In this document: positions 47,796-59,117 of the stretch, one piece after another
Layout: the number at the start of each line of letters is the position of its first letter
Numbering within the stretch: position 1 is the first letter of the stretch
From: Apophysomyces variabilis
Lineage: Eukaryota; Mucoromycota; Mucoromycetes; Mucorales; Mucoraceae
Direction: 5' to 3'
Length of the DNA stretch: 64,000 nt
Assembly (NCBI GenBank): GCA_002749535.1
Contig: MZZL01000409.1
Coordinates: 1,160,604-1,224,603 of the forward strand
Program-made: the position numbers and the translations under genes
The notes under the pieces: generated by a model
Told to the model about the DNA's origin: nothing
The model's input: the letters and a program-made list of their open reading frames with translations, nothing else
The model's database searches: none

Positions 47796-49785
47796 ATGGC
47801 TTCGCTTTCGAGGTAACCGTGAGGGGAAACAATGCTATATGTGTCATCTAGACTAATTTCTTTGACAGTTTGTTACCAAAACCACAGACAAAACTGGAGT
47901 CGACTAGCGCTCCTTCAGTCAATTTGGAAGAAAAGATCCATCAGCTCGTCTCTAAACGCACGATCGCCAGAATCCCTCCTTATGGACAACGTAAAGATTT
48001 CAGACCTCGCTATGCAGAAGATTACGGAAATGGAGGTGCATTCCCGGAAATTCACATTGCCCAGTATCCTCTCGACATGGGGCGGAAGAAGGATAAAACA
48101 AGCGAGAGGAGCGGCGGTGCTCTGACCTTAGAGGTTGATGAAGAGGGCAATGTCAAGTACGATGCGATCGCACGGCAGGGACATAGTGAAAATCGCATAG
48201 TCCATACATCTCTCAAAGATCTCGTACCATTAAAGGAACGCAAGGATGTGGATGTCGAAAAAATAGCCATGGATCGTCCTAGCGAAGAGGAAGTACAAAG
48301 CGTCGCAGAAAAAACCAAAGCAGCGCTTGAACGTATTGTCAGCGGAAAGCTTGCTGCAGCCCAACCGAAAAATGTAGTTGCTACTTCAGGTGGAACGAAT
48401 AAAGATCCCACATACATTCGCTACACACCAGCACAAAATCAAGCCAGTGACACATTCAATTCAGGCGCAAAACAGCGCATTATCCGCATGGTCGAAGCAC
48501 CCGTTGACCCGATGGCACCTCCAAGTCATTTACATAAGAAAGTACCTCGTGGTCCGCCCTCACCCCCCGCTCCAGTAATGCACTCTCCCCCACGAAAGTT
48601 AACGGCCAAAGAACAAGCTGAATGGGTGATTCCCCCGTGCATCTCCAACTGGAAGAATACAAAGGGTTATACAATTCCACTTGACAAACGATTAGCAGCT
48701 GATGGACGTGGCCTACAAGAGCTGACAATCAACGATAATTTCGCGAAATTCTCTGAAGCACTCTATGCGGCAGATCGTCATGCGAGAGAGGAAGTTAGAC
48801 AACGAAATTTGATGCAGCAAAAGTTAGCACAAAAACAGAAGGAAGCCGAAGAGGAGAAGTTGAGAAATCTTGCCCAAAAAGCTCGAGAAGAAAGGTGAAT
48901 GACCACATTGTTTAGAAAAGTCGCTAAATTAATATTGACGTACTATCAATAGAGCTGGATTAAAACCTTCGGCTTCATCTGCAGCAGCAGAAATATCTGT
49001 CCCATCAAATCGTCCTACAGCTGCATCCATGGTGGCAGATTACGATTCGTCTGATGAATCAGGAACCGAGCGGTCAGCTAGTGGTAGCGAAAGCGAAAGT
49101 GAAGAAGAAAGCGAGAGTGAGAAACGCAACCGTCGGCGCCGAGAAGAAGAAGATGAAGCCAAAGCTAGAGAACGTGATCAATTACGACGCGAACGACAAA
49201 AACAACGCGAAAGAGAACTTCGCATGAGTCGAATGGGTACTGAAGCACGAGCGAGACAGCTTGCTCGGTAAGATATGAGCTGAATGTTTAACGACTTGAT
49301 CTAATTCGCTTCATTCGTTAGCGAACAAGGCCGTGATATTTCTGAGAAGATTGCGCTAGGTTTGGCTAAGCCAACGATGAGCAAAGAGAGCATGTATGAT
49401 GCTCGACTTTTTAACCAGAGTGAGGGCATTAACTCTGGCTTTAAAGATGATGAATGTAAGTACCTTAATAACCACAACGACAGAATACAGCATGGTATTT
49501 AAACGACCTTCTATAGCGTATAGCCTTTACGACAAGCCCTTGTTCTCTGAAGGATCGTCCTCGATCTACAAATTCAAAGGAAAGGGTGACAGTGAAGTGT
49601 GGGGTACAGAAGGTGAAGTACCTAGCCGCCCTGTTGAGTTTGAACAAGAGATTGTTAGCGGAAGCCAACCAGCTCCCACAGACAAAGATGTTTTCGGTTT
49701 GGATACCTTTTTGAACAAGGCCAAGAAGGGCAAGAGAGCGCGAGATAACGATAGCGACGAGGAGGGTGACAGGAAACGAAGATAG
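47796..49785 (+). CDS. prp45: SNW1/SKIP/Prp45, spliceosome and transcription cofactor
   Basis: Five exons, 47796-47812, 47869-48894, 48953-49267, 49322-49455 and 49517-49785, give 586 residues. The first exon codes only MASLS plus two bases. The SKIP/SNW core contains IPPYGQRKDFRPRYAEDYGN, GAFPEIHIAQYPLDMG and IPPCISNWKNTKGYTIPLDK, which includes the SNWKN signature. Next come LTINDNFAKFSEALYAADR and a Lys/Glu/Arg-rich helix. A Ser/Glu patch (SESESEEESESEKRNRRR) is followed by GRDISEKIALGLAKPT and YDKPLFSEGSSSIYKFK. In yeast and human the protein is part of the activated spliceosome (NTC-related) and also acts in transcription. All family blocks are present and the length is normal. Confidence 0.95.
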
Positions 49786-50474
49786 TTTATTTTTTTTTCT
49801 TAATAAGTTACAAACTCAAAACAATGGAATGGAAAATGAGCTCTCGGTTATTGACGACCTATTGATAATTTTTTCAGGGTTGCAATGCTTTAAGCTATCT
49901 TTCGTTATGCTGAATTTTTTGCGTATCTCTTAAGTAAATCTCTGAGCAATATCGGGAATATTTAAGCATTGGCTATAGTCAATTGCTCAAAAGTTGATGA
50001 GCTTGGTCCCTTTTCAAGGTCAGATTTTACCACTTTTTACAAGCCGAAACAGCACCTCAGCTGGATAAGGTTAGAAAAAGGTTCGAGGGTTACTACAAAG
50101 ATCATTTGACAATTTCCGAGCACCATAAGACGGTCAAACGACCTTTGCTTGACTGTTAAACTTGTGTATGCAGACGTGTAAATCCATGATTCTCTTGGCG
50201 TGTTTGATTAAGGAACCCTAATAGTATAACAAATTCCTATAATAGGCATTGTTGTGAGTCACACAATGAGACTGAATTTAAAAAAAGAAACCTGTTATAT
50301 GTCCGTCATAGCGACGGATGCCGGCCTTCGCATCCTGTTTATAAAATAAGCAAATTACTTGTGCAGATAACTAACAGTAACACCTACCAGTATGGTGGCT
50401 TTCTGAAGACGACTGTACGCACCTATAGTAAAGATATATTAGCTGTTAAAGCTGCCACACTTTAAATATGTCGG
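49786..50474. other. Interval downstream of Fanzor-like gene, with hairpins
   Basis: Lies 3' of both SNW1 (+) and the Fanzor-like gene (-). It includes tandem hairpins at 50303-50335 and a small palindrome around 50250-50264 (TTGTGAGTCACACAA). No protein gene is supported. Confidence 0.4.
50303..50335 (-). ncRNA. Tandem hairpins downstream of Fanzor-like gene (possible guide-RNA scaffold)
   Basis: CCGTC(50303-50307)/GACGG(50313-50317) and GGATGC(50316-50321)/GCATCC(50330-50335) form two adjoining, slightly overlapping stems about 140 bp past the stop codon of the Fanzor-like gene, on its 3' side. TnpB and Fanzor guide RNAs come from this position. Whether it is transcribed is unknown. The hairpins could equally be a chance structure or a terminator. 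Confidence 0.25.
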
Positions 50475-53400
50475 TTACCTTTGAACGGTGGTATCGGCAA
50501 TATTGGATATTCCAGCGTCAAAATGGCTGGGATCAAATGGTGGCAACGTTATCCTCTCTGCAGAAAATAGGTTGCTGATCGCCGCTAGTCCGATGGCCAC
50601 GGCGGCTTGAACGTCCCGATTTTGAGTCGTACGCCCTGCTTTAAAAGTAACACACTTCGAGTTGACGCAGCGCGAGCTTCCATTCATAGTACGCCATTTA
50701 ATTTCCTTGTAACGACGCCCTTTTGGGTGAATTATCTTCTGAAAACAGAATACGCATGTTTGCGAGCTACGATGCTCATCTGTCATTGCCACTGGGGTGT
50801 ACCTACGGTGTCTCGCCCGTAACCATTTGCCTCCACGCTTAGGATGGCCTTTCAATCTGGACCCAACACACGTCCCTTGGGTGCCAATCGCCATAACTGG
50901 TATTACCCTCCTTCCGCTATCATGTGGCCCCGCTTCCATCGCGATCTTTCTTCTCTCGTTTGCAGCCACTCTATCGTATATTCTCTCCTTGTAGAGATCT
51001 TGTATCACCTTTTCTTTGTGCCACCTGTTTGAATGGTAAAAATCCCTGAGCGTCTTTCTACAGCTCCGACCAATCTATAAATGTGTATGTTATCGATAGT
51101 TGTCCAAAAAAGACTAACGATTACCTTTTGACAACGAATAATATCTTGGACTGACATAGCTTTCTCCATCGAGGCTTCTTTCAATTGCTCTTCGGCTGCA
51201 AGAACCTCTGTATTCGACTGTGGCAATTATCACATAAGCACAACATATTGTAGCTGGCTTATTTACCTTCTTTCGTCGCTCCCGTTTCTTGCGGAATGTC
51301 CTTGCAAGTGTTTTTTCATCGAGCGATTTTGCCGTGATACGTATCGGCTTTGGTAGCTGGAGCATGTTAGTAGGAGAGACATCGATATCATCATCGTGAT
51401 CATTGACGTTATTGACACCCAGCATCGAATATCGATTGTAAAGCTGTAAATGGAAATCTGCTCTTTGTCTCGTAATAGGCACTGTAGTCGACAGCACTTG
51501 CAAACCGTAATCAGTGCCACTGAACGTTAGTACATTGTTCTGATCTTCTAAAAGTGGCCCAAGGTCTAGTCGGCCTACGCTGTCTTCACAGCCGGGGCGT
51601 CTCCCACTTTGGGGTCTGCACAGGCTATCCTCCTCCTCCTCCTCATCCTCCTCCTCATTTTCCTCGTCGTTATTGTCGTTGTGCTTGTCCTTCTTTTTCT
51701 CCTTTTCTTTTTTGTATTTGGTATCTTCTTCATCACCGTCTGCTTCCTCCATTTTCTCGTCTTCTCCTCCTTTGCTTTTTCTCTCTTTTCTGCCAGCAGG
51801 ACTTTTACCTTTTTTCTTTTGATGCGCTTTCACCAACTGTACGATTCTGTATATTAATATACGCTTTTATGTTGATGCAAGTTTGTATTCAACGTTACCT
51901 GTTCCAACTTGTACTTCTTCCGTCTTGCATTTGCTAACCGATCGTGTACTTGATTCAAAGCCATTTGTTGGTTTGACCAGTTCAATTTTGCAGCTTTTAA
52001 AGCTTCATAGCTCAGTTTCTGCTGTTGATATGCTGCTTCCTTTTCAGTAACCTTTTCATGTTTGTCTGCCTTTCTTTTGTCCCTTATGCGCTTTTGACAA
52101 ATAGCTTGATTTTCCTGATAGCTAGAGCGCAAACCTGCAACTAACTTCGTGGCTTCTTTCACAAGCTTGGTGTGTTGACATTTCAACGTTTCAAGAGTTT
52201 TTACATCCTTCTTTGTATCATCGAGAGTCTTTGCTAACTCAGGCGTGCTTTGTTGTTCGATGCTCGGCTCTTGGACGTAGGGTTCCTTTTTCCTATAATA
52301 CTTCTTTCGTCTCGCCTCGTACCGTGATTCTATGGGTCTTCTTTGTTCACAAACGTTACCATCAATAATTGCTGTTTTCTGCGGAGTTACTGTGATGCGC
52401 CAGCGTGGTACCAACCCACGCTCCTTGCATGTTTTTTCAATAGCCTCTACGTTGAAAAACGATCCAATCACTGTTCGCTTTTCTGCTATTGCTTCGTCTC
52501 TGTTTGTGAACACTGAGCCGTCTGCCTTGTAAATATCAAGCTGGGCATAGCTTGACCCAAACATTTCATACATGGCTACTGCATCTAGTGGTAGTGCGTG
52601 AACAGAAGCAGGGCTGATTGTGGGACATATCGAAGCAGTGAACTCTTGATATCCAATCGAACAGAGCAAAGCGTTCGCCAATACTACGAAATTGAGACGC
52701 AGCGGTATACAAGGAGCAATTTGTCCCCTAATGACGTACGGCCTTAATGCGTTTGCGATATTCACCACGGTATCGATTTCTTGAGGAGAAAATGCATCGT
52801 CCGCATGAGAGGTAGCTAGCACATCTTCCACTGTTACATGGCCGCTGATCTTATCTGACTGTAGGAGGGCTTTGGTAATAGCTTGCAGGATACCGAGCTT
52901 TCGCCTGCTTGGCTCACTTGTCTCCTCCTTCTCCTCCTCCTCCAGTTCTTCTTCTATTTGTTCGAACACACCGATGTGTGTTTCACCGAGGGATATCAAA
53001 ATCTTCGCTTGCTGCTCCTATTTTGCCACGTAAGCATATATCCTAATCAATAATGAAGTTTACCTCTTCTTTTGTAACCGACGCTCGGTTGTTCATTTGC
53101 TCTACTTTTATTGATTTTGGGTTGGACCTGGACTCCGATCGCGCCAGCAATTGGTTTTCGAGCCGTTCGATCGCCTCAGCACACGTCGCCGCACGCGTGG
53201 CTAGCCTTACCAAGATATCATCTTCTTCTTCCTGCTCGATCTGCTTCTTCAAGTTTCGCAATTGCTTTTTCTCGTTTTTTAATTTCCTTTTGATAGCTTT
53301 TTTCCGATATTGGTACTTGATCACTTGTTGCTGCTCGATTTCTTTTTCTCTTGCTAGTTTTGCCTTCTCTCTGATTTATCGTACTTTTTCTTCACGCCTT

Positions 53401-54545
53401 GGTGCAAGATTAACACGGAGTAGAACACGCAATAAGTGATTCATGCTTCTGTTGTAAAGAGATCCTGCCCACATATTCTTTAAATTCGTCGAAAATTGCT
53501 TCATGTAAAAATGCGACGTCCTGCAAAGACCATCGGGAATTACAGGCTGATTGTCAAGAGTTTGATCATGGAACTGCATCCATAAGTAGTGTTTTTCTTT
53601 GCTCACGTTTCCTTTTGTGCCAAAATATAACCCGTGCAGAAATTGGATATGGTTCTCATTGAACATGGAAAGTAGATCGTTGTTTCGCCTGCCTGGCATC
53701 TCGTCAAGAAACTGCGAAAGATTATCTGGCATTGGGGCTACAGGTACAAAATAGTCATCTACCAGCATACTTTCGTCACGTAATTTTTCTTTGGGTACAA
53801 CTGTACGGATATCGAAGCCAGTTGATGTTTGGTCCAATTCAGCTTTCACTGAACCTGATGCTGGGTCTAGAGACAAGGAAACTGACACGTATTTCAACAT
53901 GGTAGCACGTACAACAGTTGCCAAGTCGGACACATAATCCGTCATTTGCACGGACGTCGACTCTACCGTGTGCATAAAAATCCTTTTCAGATTTTCGTCA
54001 AGATCCGGCCGCAGTACGGATTTCAAAGGAACTGTACATGTCCTGAAAAGGTTATCCGAGTCTTCATCTTTCTTTTTGGGTCTGTTCTGCTTTCCTTCAG
54101 CTTTGACCACAGCCAAGACATCATCGAAGTTATAGACCGCGCATTGTCTCCAAAACTCGCCTGTTTTATGGGACGACGAGAGTCTAGAACGTATCTGTTT
54201 CTCTATTGTCCCTTTAGGGACGCCCGCTTTTTTGTCTGCTTCCTCAAAACTTCCTCGAGGGATTCTGTCTGCTTTTTCAAGAGCTTGTCGCAAACGATTC
54301 ATCCTTTTTTCTTGAGCCTTCAGTCTCTTTTCTTTTGTTTTGGCAGACTGTTTTCCTTTCTTTGTTTTTCTAGAATTTTTTGTCTCATTTTTCCACAGTT
54401 CGTTTGCTATAGTACTCTTCAACTTCTGTAAAAGTACTTCAAGCAAGGTGTTTTTGGCTTGATCGTAGGATATCTGAGGCTCTGTTTGCCTTTTCCTTTT
54501 TCTTCTGGCGCTACCGCGTGGTGTAGGTAATTGTATTTCGTTCAT
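50475..54545 (-). CDS. Fanzor/TnpB-like RuvC nuclease with zinc ribbon, one in-frame TAA
   Basis: Minus-strand exons 54545-53064, 53017-51899, 51836-51267, 51217-51125 and 51074-50475 are all phase 0, about 1,286 positions. The N-terminal 500 positions are basic and helical (ARRKRKRQ, KTKEKRLKAQEKRMNRLRQA). The middle part holds IPLRLNFVVLANALLCSIGY and an Arg/Lys-rich coil, then a Lys/Glu tract (51590-51760). The nuclease part starts at FSGTDYGLQVLSTTVPITRQ (RuvC-I Asp). IPVMAIGTQGTCVGSRLKGH sits at RuvC-II and lacks the usual Glu. TDEHRSSQTCVFCF offers an alternative Glu and the first CxxC, CVNSKC completes the ribbon, and NRDVQAAVAIGL carries the last Asp. This arrangement resembles eukaryotic Fanzor proteins. 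TAA at 53376-53378 breaks the frame at codon 390, though coding sequence continues in the same frame. Confidence 0.75.
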
Positions 54546-55774
54546 ACAAAATACAAGAAATGTTGGATCTAGTTCTCAAAAGTAGAACGGAAAGGTGATA
54601 TGCGAATTGTTGTCTAAACTGTTGTCCAATTTTCACTTGACAGATTGGACTGCGAACTTTTCTGATGAAAAAAAAACTGAAACTTTATCACTTTATTTAT
54701 CGTGGCTAGCTCTCATGTAGTTGAAAAGGAGAAAGAAGATAACGAGAAAAATTCGATTCGGGCAACAGAGAAAAAATGGACAATTCTTTATAACGGTTGG
54801 CAAAGAAGGGGAAGACCAAGGATACAAAGTATAAAGAACCTAGGTTATAGTGATTGCTATTGAGAAAGAAGCGGCAATATGAATAAAGAAAATCACAGGG
54901 AAACAAGGGACAAAGGTTAAGCTGACTGGAATATACATGATCGCACTCCCACTTTTATTTCTTACCTTTTACTACCTTTATATCCAACCAATCTTGGTTC
55001 ATGGAAAAAGACGGAAAAGGTTCGCTTGCAACGTATCAGCGAAAGGAAAAAAAAGGTACGAGAGCAGAAAAGGCACACAAGTAAATGTCTTTGTGTCGGA
55101 TACAGGCCGCATAATTGCTCTGGTTGGTTGGGTTGATTTAGCCTTGCATCAAAAGATCGATAAAAGCCGGGCACTTGCTGTACCCTTCCATCTCAAAATC
55201 AAAGGCCTGCATGCTCCAGAAATCGTGTGGCCTCTGTTCGCAGTAACATCGTACATTGCAACAGAAATCTCATACAGTTGCGTAAACGCGCCTCCGTGTT
55301 TACATAAAGGTAATACATGCACAAATTGAGCGGTACTTCACATGTATAATTTTTTTGGATTGCCCCCATCAACGGTCGATGTAATTGTATATTTTCTCAT
55401 AGACTTGTGGGTGGTTTTTACTCTGCTGCCACATCTTCAAGTCCTTCCCATAAGAATGCCGATGTGAGTGTAATTTCAACGCTGTTTGAGTAAAGTAAAG
55501 ACTGTAATCGGCTTTTACGTACGAATCCCCCGTAAAACGTCCAAATTGCTAAGGTGTACCGTCGTTTTCTTTGGGATATCCTTGTATGGAAACCACTTCT
55601 TCAAGACTAAATTTTGCCTTGATTACGATGTGACCATCTGCGTACTGCTGATCGCTATGATAGACCTACAGAAAATTCAGCAAGAAAATGCGTCCTACGG
55701 TTTAAATAAAGAATGAAATAGTAAGCACGTTATCATGAATTGCTTTCTGTTTCGATTTATATTGCGCTTTTGTG
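54546..55774. other. Upstream flank of Fanzor-like gene with one orphan ORF
   Basis: Holds an open frame at 54937-55329 (+) coding about 130 residues with a hydrophobic start (IALPLLFLTFYYLYIQPILV). It has no recognised relatives or clear splice extension, so it is a weak gene candidate. No inverted repeat matching the other side of the Fanzor-like gene was found by eye. Confidence 0.3.
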
Positions 55775-56314
55775 NNNNNNNNNNNNNNNNNNNNNNNNNN
55801 NNNNNNNNNNNNNNNNNNNNNNNNNNNNNNNNNNNNNNNNNNNNNNNNNNNNNNNNNNNNNNNNNNNNNNNNNNNNNNNNNNNNNNNNNNNNNNNNNNNN
55901 NNNNNNNNNNNNNNNNNNNNNNNNNNNNNNNNNNNNNNNNNNNNNNNNNNNNNNNNNNNNNNNNNNNNNNNNNNNNNNNNNNNNNNNNNNNNNNNNNNNN
56001 NNNNNNNNNNNNNNNNNNNNNNNNNNNNNNNNNNNNNNNNNNNNNNNNNNNNNNNNNNNNNNNNNNNNNNNNNNNNNNNNNNNNNNNNNNNNNNNNNNNN
56101 NNNNNNNNNNNNNNNNNNNNNNNNNNNNNNNNNNNNNNNNNNNNNNNNNNNNNNNNNNNNNNNNNNNNNNNNNNNNNNNNNNNNNNNNNNNNNNNNNNNN
56201 NNNNNNNNNNNNNNNNNNNNNNNNNNNNNNNNNNNNNNNNNNNNNNNNNNNNNNNNNNNNNNNNNNNNNNNNNNNNNNNNNNNNNNNNNNNNNNNNNNNN
56301 NNNNNNNNNNNNNN
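55775..56314. other. Assembly gap (540 N)
   Basis: A run of undetermined bases. Open frames crossing it are meaningless. The true gap size may differ. Confidence 0.99.
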
Positions 56315-57269
56315 CTTGCTGGCACACGACAATAGGCATGTGTGTGGAAGAAACGCTATACTACAGATTAACCGAATGCTAAATAGATAACCCATTCAAA
56401 CAGAAGCTTACTATAGTTTGAATTCGATCTGTTCTTTCTCTTTGTTTTTTAGCTTCCATTTCTTTTTTTCTCCAAGAAGATTAAGAAGACAATGGTGAAT
56501 GAAGCTCACATTATCATTAGTTTATCCACAGTTGTCTGCTTTGGATTCCTGTTGTTATGTTCCCTTTTCTTTATATATTTTTTTAACCTTATACACCTAA
56601 CCTTATCTGAATTTAGATTTAGGTGGAAGTGACACACACAGAGATACTGTGAAGAGAGAGTTTTTGAAAATGTACGATCCCTGGATCATGGCCGGTCTTG
56701 TTGAGTATTTCAGTCTGGTCACAATTTGACTGGTGACCTGAGTCATGACCCACTCCTGTTATACCCTAATAGTACCTTGGTAAAAGTCAGAATACAGGCC
56801 TACAGTACAACATACGTTGAGGCCTCTCCGATCTACGTACCGTAATCAATAGCATTGTTTATGCAATACAGCTGTGGACAAATGCTCATCCAGAATGAGA
56901 TTAGTATAGCCTTATTGTGGCTACCGATAAAAATAAAGGATTTAATGAATTTATGCAGAACATTTCTTTTTCGCATCAGATCGATACCTTCGAAAATGCA
57001 TATGCTGATTTCTTACATAGGCAATAGTATTGTGTTGCAATGGAGCATAACAGTCGGCTTTCACAAATAATAGACATGTTAAACCATGACTGGGATACCG
57101 TCATGCATACAATGGCCGAGGTTCATGTCATTCTTCCAACGAAAATTAATGTTGCTCTAAGGACCGTCTTCTTTGGGGATAGGGAAATAAAAAAGGGAAA
57201 AAAAAGAATGTGGTAGTATGAATAGGGTTACTGTAGCATAACTAGATTCCTGTTCACTCTGACTACGTA
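56315..57269. other. Intergenic, no gene recognised
   Basis: Between the gap and the 3' end of the F-box gene. Short open frames only. Confidence 0.4.
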
Positions 57270-59117
57270 CTAATGTTTCAAGGGATACTTGATGTCGTGG
57301 AATTTGAATTCTCGTACTGAATGGCACAATACACTGACATAGCCATACGGAATGTCTGTTTCCCACGGTTCCTTATCGTAGTTGAAAGAGTCCCGCGATA
57401 CATTGGGCGGAGGATCAGTACAACAAGGGTGATATTGTTTCACTAATTGGATATCTTCCGCGTTCAGTTCACGTAAACGGTACGTATCATTATAATTTGG
57501 ATGTAGACAGCAGTTGTTGTGGTTACAAAGGTGATGCCATGTTCTCTTCGTATTCCTGTTTTTCAATTGTGATATCGAGAGGATCGTTGCGTTTGCCAGC
57601 CAGGTATCTGTCATGTCCATCCGACTAATATCATGGATATCCAGTAAAGTTAGGTCGTGATTCGGTAAACTGATCTCGATAGCAGGTTGTTCATGTAAGC
57701 CAATGCGAGCAACCAGATTCAGAGATAACTCTTGTAAACGAGGACAGTATCTACTTAAGAAATCAAACATGTCTGGATTCCAGAATGCCACATTCAGTTC
57801 TAGACGTTTGAGACTGTCGTGCGTTTGGTGATACCGGCTTTGGGTTGATATCGCTACTGTGGCGAATTTTATAACTAGCCTCGTCAAACTTTGGCAATGA
57901 TATAGGATCGGGTCGAGTTCAAATGTGTTGCGTCTTGGAGCATGATTACTTGTTGATAAAAGAGAGAGAGATGTTAAATAACGACACGGCCCAAGGTATT
58001 TTGCGATCTTTAACGAAAAATCAAGACGGTTTCTTTGCCATATAGGCGCTTTTACCGCCCTTGGTGCAAGTATTTGGACGCAGTTCCACAAAGCATCCAA
58101 TGTTTCTTCTACTACGCTATCGTGAACTTTTGACCAGAACGGCACGACTTCCATCACAGACAAGTTGGGATGGACAATTCCCAGCGCCTGAAAGAATCGG
58201 CGATCCACCACGATGCTTTCCAGCTTAAGCGTTTCCAGATGTGCTAACGATTCGGCCAAAATCGCAAGGGCTTTGCAACTCATCTCCCGATAATGCACTG
58301 TAGGATTAATTATGCGGTTGCATCGAATCTCGAGGTTTTCGAGGAAGGGATATTTGTATGCAAGATAGAAAAACCAATGATACTGATCAATTGTTAAACT
58401 TGAGAAATGTACTCTTTTCAGCCTCTTTGCCACTGGGTATCGTATAAGTTGGTCCCGATCATACATAGTCAAACGTATTCGCTTTAGAGACAAGTCTTCT
58501 AATAACGGACAATGTGCATGAATCGTTTCCATATCATCAACGGTCAATTCTCCATGCATCGCTATGTTATCGAGTACAAAAGATTTTATGTTTGGCGTAC
58601 ATTTCAACGCCTGGATCCATCCGAGTGTTTCTCCATCACACAGCTGGAATTCCAGATCTGTCAGCTGAGGACCCATTGCGTTTAGCACGCCCCGACACGT
58701 CTCCAGTTCCGGAAAAGCAGGAACGCGTTCTAGCTGAGACCAGCGGTTTAATGGTGCAAAGATTGGCCAAAGGATCCTTGGAAAGAGCAGAACTCTCAGA
58801 TAGGGACACAGTGATGGCAATTCACCTGCCAATGCTGGTCTAGTGTTGATTTCAACCCAAAGTTGATGGTTATTTTCGATTCTTAATTCTCTGACCAGAT
58901 GACCCGGTGGGTTATCCCCCAGGGCTGAAGCATTCAGAGCATGGTAGATGAAGCGTGTCCATTGGCGACCTGAGGTGATACGTACGGTGCGGTATATGAC
59001 CTGCCGTATGATTGAGTACCATAAGCGACATACAAATAAACATGTGTGTTGTTCCTTCGAAGATAGAAGCCTGGCAATATCGCAGAAGATCTCGCTAGGA
59101 ATATTAGTCGCTGACAT
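57270..59117 (-). CDS. F-box/leucine-rich-repeat protein
   Basis: An intronless frame of 615 residues, unlike its intron-rich neighbours. The N-terminus NIPSEIFCDIARLLSSKEQH and LFVCRLWYSIIRQVIYRTV is an F-box (LP.EI...I...L......CL.VCR.WY), which binds Skp1. Irregular leucine-rich repeats follow: CPLLEDLSLKRIRL, KYPFLENLEIRCNRI, LAHLETLKLESIVVD and YCPRLQELSLNLVARIG. A Cys/His-containing C-terminal stretch (HHLCNHNNCCLHPNY) may bind metal. Such proteins act as substrate adaptors of SCF ubiquitin ligases. The target is not predictable. The family is large and expanded in Mucoromycota, where many members are intronless and lineage-specific. Confidence 0.88.
   Translation of the reverse strand: MSATNIPSEIFCDIARLLSSKEQHTCLFVCRLWYSIIRQVIYRTVRITSGRQWTRFIYHALNASALGDNPPGHLVRELRIENNHQLWVEINTRPALAGELPSLCPYLRVLLFPRILWPIFAPLNRWSQLERVPAFPELETCRGVLNAMGPQLTDLEFQLCDGETLGWIQALKCTPNIKSFVLDNIAMHGELTVDDMETIHAHCPLLEDLSLKRIRLTMYDRDQLIRYPVAKRLKRVHFSSLTIDQYHWFFYLAYKYPFLENLEIRCNRIINPTVHYREMSCKALAILAESLAHLETLKLESIVVDRRFFQALGIVHPNLSVMEVVPFWSKVHDSVVEETLDALWNCVQILAPRAVKAPIWQRNRLDFSLKIAKYLGPCRYLTSLSLLSTSNHAPRRNTFELDPILYHCQSLTRLVIKFATVAISTQSRYHQTHDSLKRLELNVAFWNPDMFDFLSRYCPRLQELSLNLVARIGLHEQPAIEISLPNHDLTLLDIHDISRMDMTDTWLANATILSISQLKNRNTKRTWHHLCNHNNCCLHPNYNDTYRLRELNAEDIQLVKQYHPCCTDPPPNVSRDSFNYDKEPWETDIPYGYVSVLCHSVREFKFHDIKYPLKH

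Noticed and set aside
51837..51898. Possible fusion of separate genes within the 50.5-54.5 kb locus
   Set aside because: All five exons join in phase 0 with good splice sites, so one gene is simpler than several adjacent genes.
51554..51937. Plus-strand hydrophobic frame near 51.6-51.9 kb
   Set aside because: Complement of the acidic/lysine tract of the Fanzor-like protein.
53946..54431. 161-codon plus-strand frame, hydrophobic, within the Fanzor-like gene
   Set aside because: Complement of Lys/Glu-rich codons gives Phe/Leu-rich pseudo-helices. Not a membrane protein gene.
55695..56395. Long open frames on both strands over the N run
   Set aside because: Artefact of undetermined bases.
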